From: Gilvibacter sp. SZ-19
GTDB taxonomy: Bacteria > Bacteroidota > Bacteroidia > Flavobacteriales > Flavobacteriaceae
NCBI RefSeq assembly: GCF_002163875.1
Contig: NZ_CP019333.1
Location: 1,742,864-1,806,863 of the forward strand
Direction: 5' to 3'
DNA: 64,000 bases
A program made the position numbers and the translations under genes. The notes beneath the pieces were generated by a model. That model did not search any database. It was not told where the DNA came from and saw only the letters and a program-made list of their open reading frames with translations. This document shows, one piece after another, positions 41,830-50,115 of this stretch (the stretch's first letter is position 1; each line of letters starts with the position of its first letter).

Positions 41830-44800
41830 ATGATTAACAAAATCATTTCATTTTCCATTAATAACAAGTTTATTATTGGGCTCTTTATAGTGGCGCTTGT
41901 GGGTACGGGCATTTGGTCTATGGCCACTATAAACTTGGGTTCTGTACCCGACATTACCAACAACCAAGTACAGGTTATTACTGTTGCCCCAAATTTAGGT
42001 ACTGAAGATATTGAGCAATTTGTTACCTATCCAGTAGAATTGGCAATGGCAAATCTGCCTGACGTTATCGAGCTACGTTCCGTATCCCGATTTGGGCTGT
42101 CTGTGGTTACCATTGTCTTTGAGGATGAAGCAGGCACCTACCTGCCCCGGCAATTGGTGCAAGAAAAATTAGCCGAAGTTGCAGGTGAAATCCCCGAAGG
42201 CTTCGGCGAGCCATTTATGGCACCCATAACTACAGGTTTGGGCGAAATATTCCAATATACCTTAAAAGTAAAGGAAGGCTACGAAGAAAAATACGATGCA
42301 ATGGAGCTTCGTACCATTCAGGATTGGATTGTAAAGCGCCAAATGGCATTAGTTCCTGGAGTAGTTGAAGTTAATGCTTTTGGAGGCTACGTAAAGCAGT
42401 ACGAAGTGGCAATAAATCCTGACAAACTTAAAAGTTTTGGCATTACAATGAATCAGGTTTTTGAAGCCCTGAAGATGAACAATGCCAATACAGGTGGTGC
42501 CTACATCGAGAAAAACCACCAAGCCAATTTTATTCGTGGCGAGGGTTTAGCACGTAGCCTTGAGGACTTGGAAAACACTGTTGTAACCACTCAAAACGGA
42601 AGTCCAGTGTTGATAAGGGACGTTGCCGAAAAAGTAGGTTTTGGCAATCAAGTGCGCTATGGTGGGTTTACCCAAGATGGTCACGAAACTGTTGGTGGCC
42701 AAATTTTAATGCTTAAAGGTGAAAGCCCTGGCACTGTCATAGAAAATGTACAGGAGCGCATCGGCGAAATTCAAAAATCGCTTCCAGAAGGTGTTTATAT
42801 CGAACCTTTTTTAAGTCGTAGTGAACTCATTGGAAGAACAACAAGTACCGTAGAAACAAATCTTATTGAAGGTTCGCTTATCGTGATTTTTGTACTGGTA
42901 TTACTCTTGGGAAGTTTCCGTGGCGGATTGATAACAGCCTCTGTAATTCCGCTATCATTACTCTTTGCATTCATTTTGATGAAGCAATTTGGCGTGTGGG
43001 CCAATTTAATGTCCTTGGGAGCAATCGATTTTGGAATCATTGTGGATGGTGCAGTTATTATTGTAGAAGGAATGGTATTCCACATCCATCAACGGATGAA
43101 AAAATCAAAAGCAGCGATAGGTCAGGCCGAAATGGACGAAATCGCCTACGACTCGGCAAGTACAATGATGAATTCGGCATTTTTCGGACAGCTAATTATC
43201 CTTATCGTATTTACACCGATTCTCTTTTTGACCGGTGTTGAAGGAAAAATGTTCCGTCCAATGGCGTTTACTTTCGGATTTGCAGTTTTGGGAGCCATTA
43301 TCCTTTGTCTTACCTACGTGCCAATGATTTCGTCAATGTTTCTCAAACCTGCCAAAAATCAGAATAGTTGGTTTGCCAGATTTGAAAACAAAATTGACAG
43401 GTTCAGTGATAAAATAATGTCCGGTTTAAACAGGGCGTATGTTCCCTTGCTCAATTTTGCACTTCGCTTTAGAGCTGGTGTGGTTATAGGTGCAGTCGCC
43501 TTATTATTGATTGCAGGATATATTTTCAGCAATATGGGTGGCGAATTCATACCCAAATTTGATGAGGGCGATATTGCATTTCAGGCCTTGATAAAACCAG
43601 GTAGTAGTCTTACAGAATCTATAGAGGCATCAAAAAAACTTCAAAATTTAATCAATGAATTTCCTGAAGTAAAAACAGTGGTTTCCAGAATAGGGGTCGC
43701 CGAAATTCCTACCGACCCAATGCCGATGGACATTGCCGATAGCTATATCATTCTTGAAAAGGATAAGAGCAAATGGACCAGTGCAGAGAGCAAGGACGAA
43801 CTCATAGAAAAAATACAGGAAAAAATTTCAGTGGTTCCCGGTGTGAATTTCGTGTTTACGCAACCCGTGGAACTTCGTTTTAACGAATTGCTAACGGGTG
43901 TTCGTGAGGATGTGGCCATAAAGTTATATGGGGAAGATTTGGGCGTATTGGCAGACAAGGTTCAAGAAATCGCCGCGGTCATTAGGAGTGTTCCCGGAGC
44001 GGCCGACCTCAATGTGGAAGCTACGAGCGGTTTACCACAGATGACGGTAGCATACAATCGTGCAAAAATGGCTCAGTATGGAGTAACTGTTGATAAGCTA
44101 AATGATTATGTAAGTGCTGCATTTGCGGGAGAATCGGCAGGTGTGATTTTTGAGGGCGAAAAACGCTTTGATGTGGTTATTCGTTTGGCGAAAGAGTTTA
44201 GGCAAGACATTAATAATCTTAAAAATCTGTATATCGACCTACCAAGTGGTGCACAAGTACCTTTAAAAGAAGTTGCAAATATAAGTTACAAACCAGGGCC
44301 AATGCAGATTTCAAGAGACAACACCTCGCGCCGTATTTCGGTAGGTGTCAACGTTCGTGGACGTGATGTAAAATCGATGGTTGAAGAAATTCAGCAAAAA
44401 TTGGAAACAGATGTAAAACTGCCACCGGGCTATTTTGTAACCTACGGGGGTTCGTTCGAGAACTTACAGCGTGCATCAGACCGATTGATGATTGTAGTAC
44501 CTATCGCACTTTTTCTGATATTCATTTTGCTCTATTTCGCTTTGAGCTCGTTCTCACAATCACTAATGATTTATATGGCAGTGCCTCTGGCAGCCATTGG
44601 CGGAGTGTTTGCCCTTTGGATAAGGGGGATGCCATTCAGTATTTCAGCAGGAGTCGGTTTTATTGTACTCTTTGGGGTAGCGGTATTAAATGGATTGGTA
44701 CTGATAAACAAATTCAATGAACTAAAAGAAAGTGGAATGACAGACTTAAAAAAACGAATATACGAGGCAACGCACGAGCGCCTACGCCCTATTTTATTAA

Positions 44801-46233
44801 CGGCAACGGCGGCCATTATGGGCTTTATCCCTATGGCGCTTTCTACTTCGGGCGGTGCAGAAGTGCAGCGACCATTGGCAACGGTGGTAATTGGAGGATT
44901 GCTCACAGCAACATTTTTAACACTTGTGGTCCTTCCAGTCTTGTATTATTGGTTGGAAGCTCGTAAGCAACGAAAGGATAACGGTAACGACCCAAGCTAT
45001 ATTAACAAGAGCACTACTGTTTTGGTTGTGCTATTGAGCTTGGGAGGATTTTTAACCTCAAATTCAGTAAATGCGCAAGATAGCGGAATAGCACAGACTG
45101 TTACTTTGGAGGAAGCTATTTCTTTGGCAAAAGAAAATTATCCTTCCCTTAAGGAAAGTCAGTCTTTTATAGACCGTGAGCGGGCGATGAAAGGAACAAG
45201 TTTCGACCTTGGTAGCACGCAAATTTTTACGGGCAAGGAAGAATTCGGTAATGACCTGCCCGGTGTGCAAACTACCATTGGGGTTCAGCAGGGAAATATC
45301 GATTTGTTATCTGGTTTCTCAAAATCCAAGTTCTATAAGCAACGTGTTCAGTTGGGTGAGAAGTTTTATGCCCTGAGCGAGCAACAATTAGTGCGTAATG
45401 TGATGCAAGCCTATGACCAGATAAATTATAACAAAGCCCAGTTGCGCTTCGCGGAGCAGTTAGATAGTGTGTATAACAACTTCAAGACAGCCGCAGAACT
45501 ACGTTTTGATACTGGTGAAACTGGGAAGCTGGAATTTATCGCGGCTTCTTCTGAATATCAACAGATACAGGTCTTGAGACAACAGGCCTATGACGATATC
45601 GAGATTGCCAAAAGGGCGCTTAAACAGTATTTGGGGATTGACCAAGAAATTGAAACCGTTGGAGGTACTTACGAACCGTTGAATTATATGAGCGTTATAG
45701 ATTCAACATCCATAGACAATAATCCATTGTTGCAATATTCTATGCAAAATGCCGAGGTGAGCAAAGCCAACGTTGGGGTAGAAAAATCCCAGTTTCTGCC
45801 AAAGTTCAATTTGACCTATGGAAGACAAATCGTTGACGATGTTTCAGGGTTCAACACCTATCAAGCAGGTATAAGTATTCCGTTGTGGTTCTTTCCTCAA
45901 AAAGCAAGGGTCAAGGCTGCTAAAGCAGATGCTTTGGTGGCCGAGAACCAATATTTGGAACAAAAGGCAATAACCGAAAGCAGGGTGTCACAATTGTTAA
46001 AATCATTGGAAAAAACCCAAAAAACGCTGAATTATTACCAAGAAGGTGCACTGGTTTTGGCCGAAGAGCAGATTACAACTGCAGAACTTGCTTCCAAAGA
46101 AGGCGAGATAGACTATGTAAACTATATCACGATTTTAAACAGTGCCATTCGCATAAAACAGAACCACTTACAATTTATTAACCAGTATAATCAACAAGCC
46201 ATTGAGTTACAGTATCAATTGGGCAATTTATAA
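41830..46233 (+). CDS. czcA: CzcA-type heavy-metal RND pump fused to a TolC-family (CzcC) domain
   Basis: At 1467 residues it joins a full RND pump (1 to about 1045) to an outer-membrane TolC domain (about 1075 to 1467; VTLEEAISLAKENYPSLKES, LRFDTGETGKLEFIAASSEY). The pump has DFGIIVDGAVIIVEGMVFH, the DFGxxxDGA signature of the Zn/Co/Cd (CzcA) group. Between the parts lies VLVVLLSLGGFLTSNSVNAQ, a perfect signal peptide, so the TolC part may be cleaved and released after translation. Such fusions are common in Bacteroidota. The adaptor gene follows after 20 bases. Confidence 0.92.
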   Translation: MINKIISFSINNKFIIGLFIVALVGTGIWSMATINLGSVPDITNNQVQVITVAPNLGTEDIEQFVTYPVELAMANLPDVIELRSVSRFGLSVVTIVFEDEAGTYLPRQLVQEKLAEVAGEIPEGFGEPFMAPITTGLGEIFQYTLKVKEGYEEKYDAMELRTIQDWIVKRQMALVPGVVEVNAFGGYVKQYEVAINPDKLKSFGITMNQVFEALKMNNANTGGAYIEKNHQANFIRGEGLARSLEDLENTVVTTQNGSPVLIRDVAEKVGFGNQVRYGGFTQDGHETVGGQILMLKGESPGTVIENVQERIGEIQKSLPEGVYIEPFLSRSELIGRTTSTVETNLIEGSLIVIFVLVLLLGSFRGGLITASVIPLSLLFAFILMKQFGVWANLMSLGAIDFGIIVDGAVIIVEGMVFHIHQRMKKSKAAIGQAEMDEIAYDSASTMMNSAFFGQLIILIVFTPILFLTGVEGKMFRPMAFTFGFAVLGAIILCLTYVPMISSMFLKPAKNQNSWFARFENKIDRFSDKIMSGLNRAYVPLLNFALRFRAGVVIGAVALLLIAGYIFSNMGGEFIPKFDEGDIAFQALIKPGSSLTESIEASKKLQNLINEFPEVKTVVSRIGVAEIPTDPMPMDIADSYIILEKDKSKWTSAESKDELIEKIQEKISVVPGVNFVFTQPVELRFNELLTGVREDVAIKLYGEDLGVLADKVQEIAAVIRSVPGAADLNVEATSGLPQMTVAYNRAKMAQYGVTVDKLNDYVSAAFAGESAGVIFEGEKRFDVVIRLAKEFRQDINNLKNLYIDLPSGAQVPLKEVANISYKPGPMQISRDNTSRRISVGVNVRGRDVKSMVEEIQQKLETDVKLPPGYFVTYGGSFENLQRASDRLMIVVPIALFLIFILLYFALSSFSQSLMIYMAVPLAAIGGVFALWIRGMPFSISAGVGFIVLFGVAVLNGLVLINKFNELKESGMTDLKKRIYEATHERLRPILLTATAAIMGFIPMALSTSGGAEVQRPLATVVIGGLLTATFLTLVVLPVLYYWLEARKQRKDNGNDPSYINKSTTVLVVLLSLGGFLTSNSVNAQDSGIAQTVTLEEAISLAKENYPSLKESQSFIDRERAMKGTSFDLGSTQIFTGKEEFGNDLPGVQTTIGVQQGNIDLLSGFSKSKFYKQRVQLGEKFYALSEQQLVRNVMQAYDQINYNKAQLRFAEQLDSVYNNFKTAAELRFDTGETGKLEFIAASSEYQQIQVLRQQAYDDIEIAKRALKQYLGIDQEIETVGGTYEPLNYMSVIDSTSIDNNPLLQYSMQNAEVSKANVGVEKSQFLPKFNLTYGRQIVDDVSGFNTYQAGISIPLWFFPQKARVKAAKADALVAENQYLEQKAITESRVSQLLKSLEKTQKTLNYYQEGALVLAEEQITTAELASKEGEIDYVNYITILNSAIRIKQNHLQFINQYNQQAIELQYQLGNL

Positions 46234-46253
46234 ACCTAAAAAAGGAGAATATA

Positions 46254-47513
46254 ATGAAAAATATAGCAATAATTATAACAGTACTATTAACCTTCTTATT
46301 GGTAGGCTGTAACAGCAAACCCGATTCTGAATTGGGTCATAATGAAGCTGAAGACGTTTCAAAAACCGAAGCTACTGGAGAAGATACACACGGCGAAGAG
46401 GGTCACGACGAAGAAGAAGGTGGCCACGAGGAAGAAGGAGAAGAAGGCGTGGTAGAACTTACAACACAACAAATAGAGACCATTGGCTTGGAGACCAAGA
46501 CCTTGGAAAAAAGAAACCTCGGTAACAATATTAAAGTTACAGGTAACCTCGAGCTATTTCCTCAAGATATGGCCAACATTAGTCCTTTTGTAGGCGGTAA
46601 TGTACGTTCCATCAAAGTAATAGAAGGAGATAAAGTACGAAAGGGTGAGGTTCTGGCCTATTTGGAACACCCAGATATCATTTCTATGCAACAGGAATAT
46701 CAGGAAAAGAACGATGAACTCGTGTTTCTTAAACAAGATTTTGAGCGCAAGCAGACCCTTTATGATAAAGGTGTTTCTTCGGGCAAGGAATTTCAAATGG
46801 CACAATCCAAATTTCGTTCTACAACATCGAGTGTAAATGGATTAAGGTCAAAATTACGCCTGTTGGGAATCAATACAACTAAGGTTGAACAAGGTGAAAT
46901 ATTTTCAGCCGTACCTATTACTACACCAATTTCGGGCTATGTCGATGAAGTAATGGTAAGCTTGGGCGATTACGTGGCACCACAATCCAAGATGTTTACG
47001 GTAAGTGATAATTCTAAAATTCATTTGGACCTTAAGGTGTACGAAAAAGATATTCCTAAAGTAAAGGAGGGTCAAAAAATACAATTTACGGTAGCGTCAA
47101 GACCAGATGAGCTGTTAAGTGCCGAAGTACATTCCATTGGAAAGACTTTTGAGGAAGACCCCAAAGCACTGCACGTACACGCAGATATAGACAATAAAAA
47201 CGGCGACCTCTTACCAGGTATGTATGTAGAAGGACGAATTATACAGGGTAAAAAGTCAGGCTTTGCAGTTCCTGAAGAAGCAATCATCAAGGAAGGAGAA
47301 CAGTCCTACGTTTTTATCGTGGATGAAGACGAAGCACCAGAAGAAAATAAAATCAAGTTTAAAAGAATACCTGTAAGCATTGGTATTCAAGATTTAGGCT
47401 TTGTAGAAATAAACCTTCCCGCCGACGTTTCAACGGATGCCAAAGTGGTCATCAAAGGGGCTTATATGCTTTCCTCGGAAATGATTAAAGGTGAATTGGA
47501 TCACGACCACTAG
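46254..47513 (+). CDS. czcB: CzcB-type RND periplasmic adaptor
   Basis: This 419-residue lipoprotein (signal IIITVLLTFLLVGCNSK, Cys near residue 19) has a His/Glu-rich stretch (HGEEGHDEEEGGHEEEGEE) that can bind Zn(II) or Co(II). It is followed by the adaptor domains: barrel-sandwich ISPFVGGNVRSIKVIEGDKV, a coiled coil (EYQEKNDELVFLKQDFERKQ), and PITTPISGYVDEVMVSLGDY. It links CzcA to the outer-membrane part of the fusion. No C-terminal DUF3347, in contrast to the CusB copy. Confidence 0.9.
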   Translation: MKNIAIIITVLLTFLLVGCNSKPDSELGHNEAEDVSKTEATGEDTHGEEGHDEEEGGHEEEGEEGVVELTTQQIETIGLETKTLEKRNLGNNIKVTGNLELFPQDMANISPFVGGNVRSIKVIEGDKVRKGEVLAYLEHPDIISMQQEYQEKNDELVFLKQDFERKQTLYDKGVSSGKEFQMAQSKFRSTTSSVNGLRSKLRLLGINTTKVEQGEIFSAVPITTPISGYVDEVMVSLGDYVAPQSKMFTVSDNSKIHLDLKVYEKDIPKVKEGQKIQFTVASRPDELLSAEVHSIGKTFEEDPKALHVHADIDNKNGDLLPGMYVEGRIIQGKKSGFAVPEEAIIKEGEQSYVFIVDEDEAPEENKIKFKRIPVSIGIQDLGFVEINLPADVSTDAKVVIKGAYMLSSEMIKGELDHDH

Positions 47514-47626
47514 TCCTATAATTAGCAAAGGTTTTGATTCCGGGTTTGTTTATCGTCTTAATAAGTTAGTTAAAAATTAGAAAATAGGCTCGGTTCAAAA
47601 TCGATTAACATTTTAAAAACCTTAAT

Positions 47627-47965
47627 ATGAAGGAAATAAAAGCATTTGTAAAACCAAACCGCATTCAAAGGGTCATCGAGGCCCTTAGCGATAATGGTTT
47701 TAAAAGTATGACCCTTTCACAAGCAGAGGGTACTGGGGCATTCAAAGCAAAAGGAGCAAGACCTTCCCTTGATTTTAATGTAACCGATAGCCCAGTTGTT
47801 AAAGTGGAATTGGTATGTCAAAATGAAGAAGCGCAATCAGCAATCGACATCATCTTAGAAAATGGTAAAACGCCCGAACCTGGCGACGGAATTATTTATC
47901 TATCTGATATTGAGGATGCCTTCCAAATCAAAACAGGTGAATCCCTAAAACGGTACGACCTTTAA
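47627..47965 (+). CDS. PII-like protein linked to RND efflux
   Basis: The 112-residue protein starts KEIKAFVKPNRIQRVIEALS, as in GlnB/GlnK, with a T-loop region that lacks the uridylylated tyrosine motif (GTGAFKAKGARPSLDFN) and PEPGDGIIYLSDIEDAFQIKTGE at the end. This is the PII group described next to CzcA-type efflux genes rather than ammonium genes. It may sense nucleotide or metal and bind the pump. It is 113 bases after czcB and 15 bases before the Fur gene. Confidence 0.85.
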   Translation: MKEIKAFVKPNRIQRVIEALSDNGFKSMTLSQAEGTGAFKAKGARPSLDFNVTDSPVVKVELVCQNEEAQSAIDIILENGKTPEPGDGIIYLSDIEDAFQIKTGESLKRYDL

Positions 47966-47980
47966 AACCCAGTGATAGAA

Positions 47981-48403
47981 ATGGAAAAAATAGTCCAACT
48001 TCTGGAAAGCAAAGGCATAAGACCAACAGCTATGCGGCTAATGACCTATAAGCGCTTGGCAGAATTAGAGGTGGCCATTAGCCTTGGCGATTTGGAAAAG
48101 GATTTCAAAATATCCGAAAGGAGCACCTTGTATAGAACGATGAAGACCTTTGAAGAAAATGCCATCGTACACCAAATTGAAGATGGCACAGGAGTACTAA
48201 AGTACGCCCTTTGCGAAGAGAATTGTGAATGTGAGGTGGGCAACGACCTGCACCTGCACTTTCATTGCAGCAACTGCGATGAAACCGTTTGCCTCACAGA
48301 ACATAAAATACCACAAATCAATCTACCAGAGGGTTATATCACAGAAGATATCAATCTGGTTGTAAAAGGTGTGTGTGAGAAATGCAGTAGGCAATCAGAA
48401 TAA
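47981..48403 (+). CDS. Fur-family transcriptional regulator
   Basis: The ATG at 47981 gives 140 residues (a GTG at 47972 is less likely). EKIVQLLESKGIRPTAMRLM and LEKDFKISERSTLYRTMKTFE form the winged helix. LHLHFHCSNCDETVCL carries the metal-binding His/Cys set, and VCEKCSRQSE the second Cys pair of a structural Zn site. It is nearest to the Zur/PerR style. It is likely the regulator of the czc operon or of the ATPase genes downstream. A second, similar Fur is at 54203. Confidence 0.88.
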   Translation: MEKIVQLLESKGIRPTAMRLMTYKRLAELEVAISLGDLEKDFKISERSTLYRTMKTFEENAIVHQIEDGTGVLKYALCEENCECEVGNDLHLHFHCSNCDETVCLTEHKIPQINLPEGYITEDINLVVKGVCEKCSRQSE

Positions 48404-48439
48404 TTAATATCAAGAAATATAAACCATAAAAATCCTATT

Positions 48440-48790
48440 ATGTTAGCGATTTATAAAAAAGATAACATCCTATACTCATTGGCAGAAAATGGTATGGACA
48501 AAGATGATGTTGCTATGCTAATAACGGCTGTTAGTGAGCACCTTGAAAAATACAAAAGTGCTGCTTGGTATATAGAAGTAAGTGAAGTCAAAAATACAAG
48601 GCATCAAACTGTAGAAAATGAAATGGAATTCAAAATTCCAAAACAAGACCATTTAAAGAAAGTGGCACTTGTAGGTAGTATAGAATGGCAGGAAGAATTT
48701 ACCAAAAATCTTTTGCCATTCTCTGAGGCACATATTAAATATTTTCATTCGGAAGATAAAGAGCTTGCTAAAAGCTGGATTGAAGAATAA
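48440..48790 (+). CDS. SpoIIAA-like (STAS/SEC14-type) protein
   Basis: The 116-residue protein ends with HLKKVALVGSIEWQEEFTKN and HIKYFHSEDKELAKSWIEE, the pattern of the SpoIIAA-like family (K-[VM]-A-x-V-G-x-x-x-W-x-E). It has no signal peptide. Function in bacteria is not well known; binding of a lipid or partner is supposed. A related protein is encoded at 49753-50115. Both flank the AlbA-domain protein. Confidence 0.75.
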   Translation: MLAIYKKDNILYSLAENGMDKDDVAMLITAVSEHLEKYKSAAWYIEVSEVKNTRHQTVENEMEFKIPKQDHLKKVALVGSIEWQEEFTKNLLPFSEAHIKYFHSEDKELAKSWIEE

Positions 48791-48874
48791 CGATGGCGAA
48801 ATAAAATATTGAATTTGTTAAAATGAAAAAGCGTGTAATTATCAGTTCCAGAGAAAAAGTATGAATCCCAAGGT

Positions 48875-49672
48875 ATGAATAGCCAAGGTCTTAAAAATAT
48901 GGTTTATAGAAAAAAAATCGTGTATATAATAGTAATCGGTTTTCTCTTTGGACTGTTCATCATTCAGCCTTTGGCTCTATCACTTTACCTATATGATGAA
49001 ACTGGGGATACTGGTAACTGGTATGCACTTTTTTTAAAAACCATTAAAAATACGATACGCTTTGGTGATATAGACCAAATATTCAAAAATGTTTTGTTTG
49101 GGATTATGGGTAGTAGCCTTGCCCTTATGGCTTTTCTTAGAAATAAAATTTTCATTTTAACAAAGAAAAGGAATGACGGCAATGCAATTATAGCGCTTAT
49201 CAAAAATGGCGAAAATCAGTTTGTTGAATTCAAGGCTACCCTGAGGTGGGATTTACGTCAATCCAAAGTGAATAAACAGTTGGAATTTGTAATTGCCAAG
49301 ACCATAGCGGGCTTTATGAACACCAAAGGTGGTAAATTGCTCATAGGAGTAGATGATAACGGCAACATCCTTGGTTTAAATCAGGATTTTGAAACTTTGA
49401 AAAAACCTGATACAGATGGTTTCGAGCAATTCCTGATGCAGTTGATATCTCTAAAATTGGGCACCCATTTATGTACGGCTGTAAATGTATCTTTCTACAG
49501 ATATGGAGAAAATGACGTGTGCTACATAGAAATAGCCCCGGCCAAAATACCGGTCTATCTAAGTCAGGACGGGAGGTCACGGTTTTATATACGCACGGGC
49601 AATGCCACGCGCGAACTCGATTTGCCCGAAGCCATCTTGCACTTAGGAAAAGAGAAGGCGCTTTATAATTAA
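48875..49672 (+). CDS. Membrane protein with AlbA_2 (Schlafen-type) ATP-binding domain
   Basis: A 265-residue protein with two membrane helices (IVYIIVIGFLFGLFIIQPLA and ILFGIMGSSLALMAFL-like) and a cytosolic AlbA_2 domain from about residue 105. ENQFVEFKATLRWDLRQSKV, IAGFMNTKGGKLLIGVDDNG, and RFYIRTGNATRELD are its conserved blocks (FKxTL, GG..xIGV..DG, RxGxxTR). AlbA_2 proteins are usually nucleic-acid or nucleotide-binding regulators; a membrane-anchored one is unusual. It might pass a membrane signal to a partner. ATG at 48899 is an alternative start. Confidence 0.8.
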   Translation: MNSQGLKNMVYRKKIVYIIVIGFLFGLFIIQPLALSLYLYDETGDTGNWYALFLKTIKNTIRFGDIDQIFKNVLFGIMGSSLALMAFLRNKIFILTKKRNDGNAIIALIKNGENQFVEFKATLRWDLRQSKVNKQLEFVIAKTIAGFMNTKGGKLLIGVDDNGNILGLNQDFETLKKPDTDGFEQFLMQLISLKLGTHLCTAVNVSFYRYGENDVCYIEIAPAKIPVYLSQDGRSRFYIRTGNATRELDLPEAILHLGKEKALYN

Positions 49673-49752
49673 GAGAAGTAAGTGTAAAGCCAATGGATAT
49701 TTGCACTTACAATGAATGAATATTTTAAATAGATGAACATAAAAATACAGAT

Positions 49753-50115
49753 ATGCTACAGATAATAAACTTAGAACAGGAACATCTTATTGCCGCTAAA
49801 ATCAGCGGGAAACTTACGGAAAAGGATATGGAAAAGATGCATCCGCTTATCCACAACATCATAGAAAAAGGGCATAAAGTGGATTTCTATTTTGAAATGG
49901 AAGATTTTAAAGGCTATACCCTTAAAGGCTTTTGGGAAGACCTAAAGATTGATTCGGCTCATTTGGAAGATTATGGCAAGATGGCCTTTGTGGGCAATAA
50001 AAAATGGCAGGAATGGGCCGCGAAGGCAACTGATTTTTTCATAAAGTCTGAAGTTAAATTTTTTGATATTAAAAATAAAGAGCAGGCAATGACCTGGGTC
50101 TCAACAAAAGGATGA
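49753..50115 (+). CDS. SpoIIAA-like (STAS/SEC14-type) protein
   Basis: The 120-residue protein opens LQIINLEQEHLIAAKISGKL and has KVDFYFEMEDFKGYTLKGFW and YGKMAFVGNKKWQEWAAKAT, all typical of the SpoIIAA-like family. Its stop overlaps the start of the zinc-type P-ATPase by 4 bases, so the two are translated together. It may be a regulatory or membrane-associated partner of that ATPase. It is clearly related to 48440-48790. Confidence 0.85.
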   Translation: MLQIINLEQEHLIAAKISGKLTEKDMEKMHPLIHNIIEKGHKVDFYFEMEDFKGYTLKGFWEDLKIDSAHLEDYGKMAFVGNKKWQEWAAKATDFFIKSEVKFFDIKNKEQAMTWVSTKG

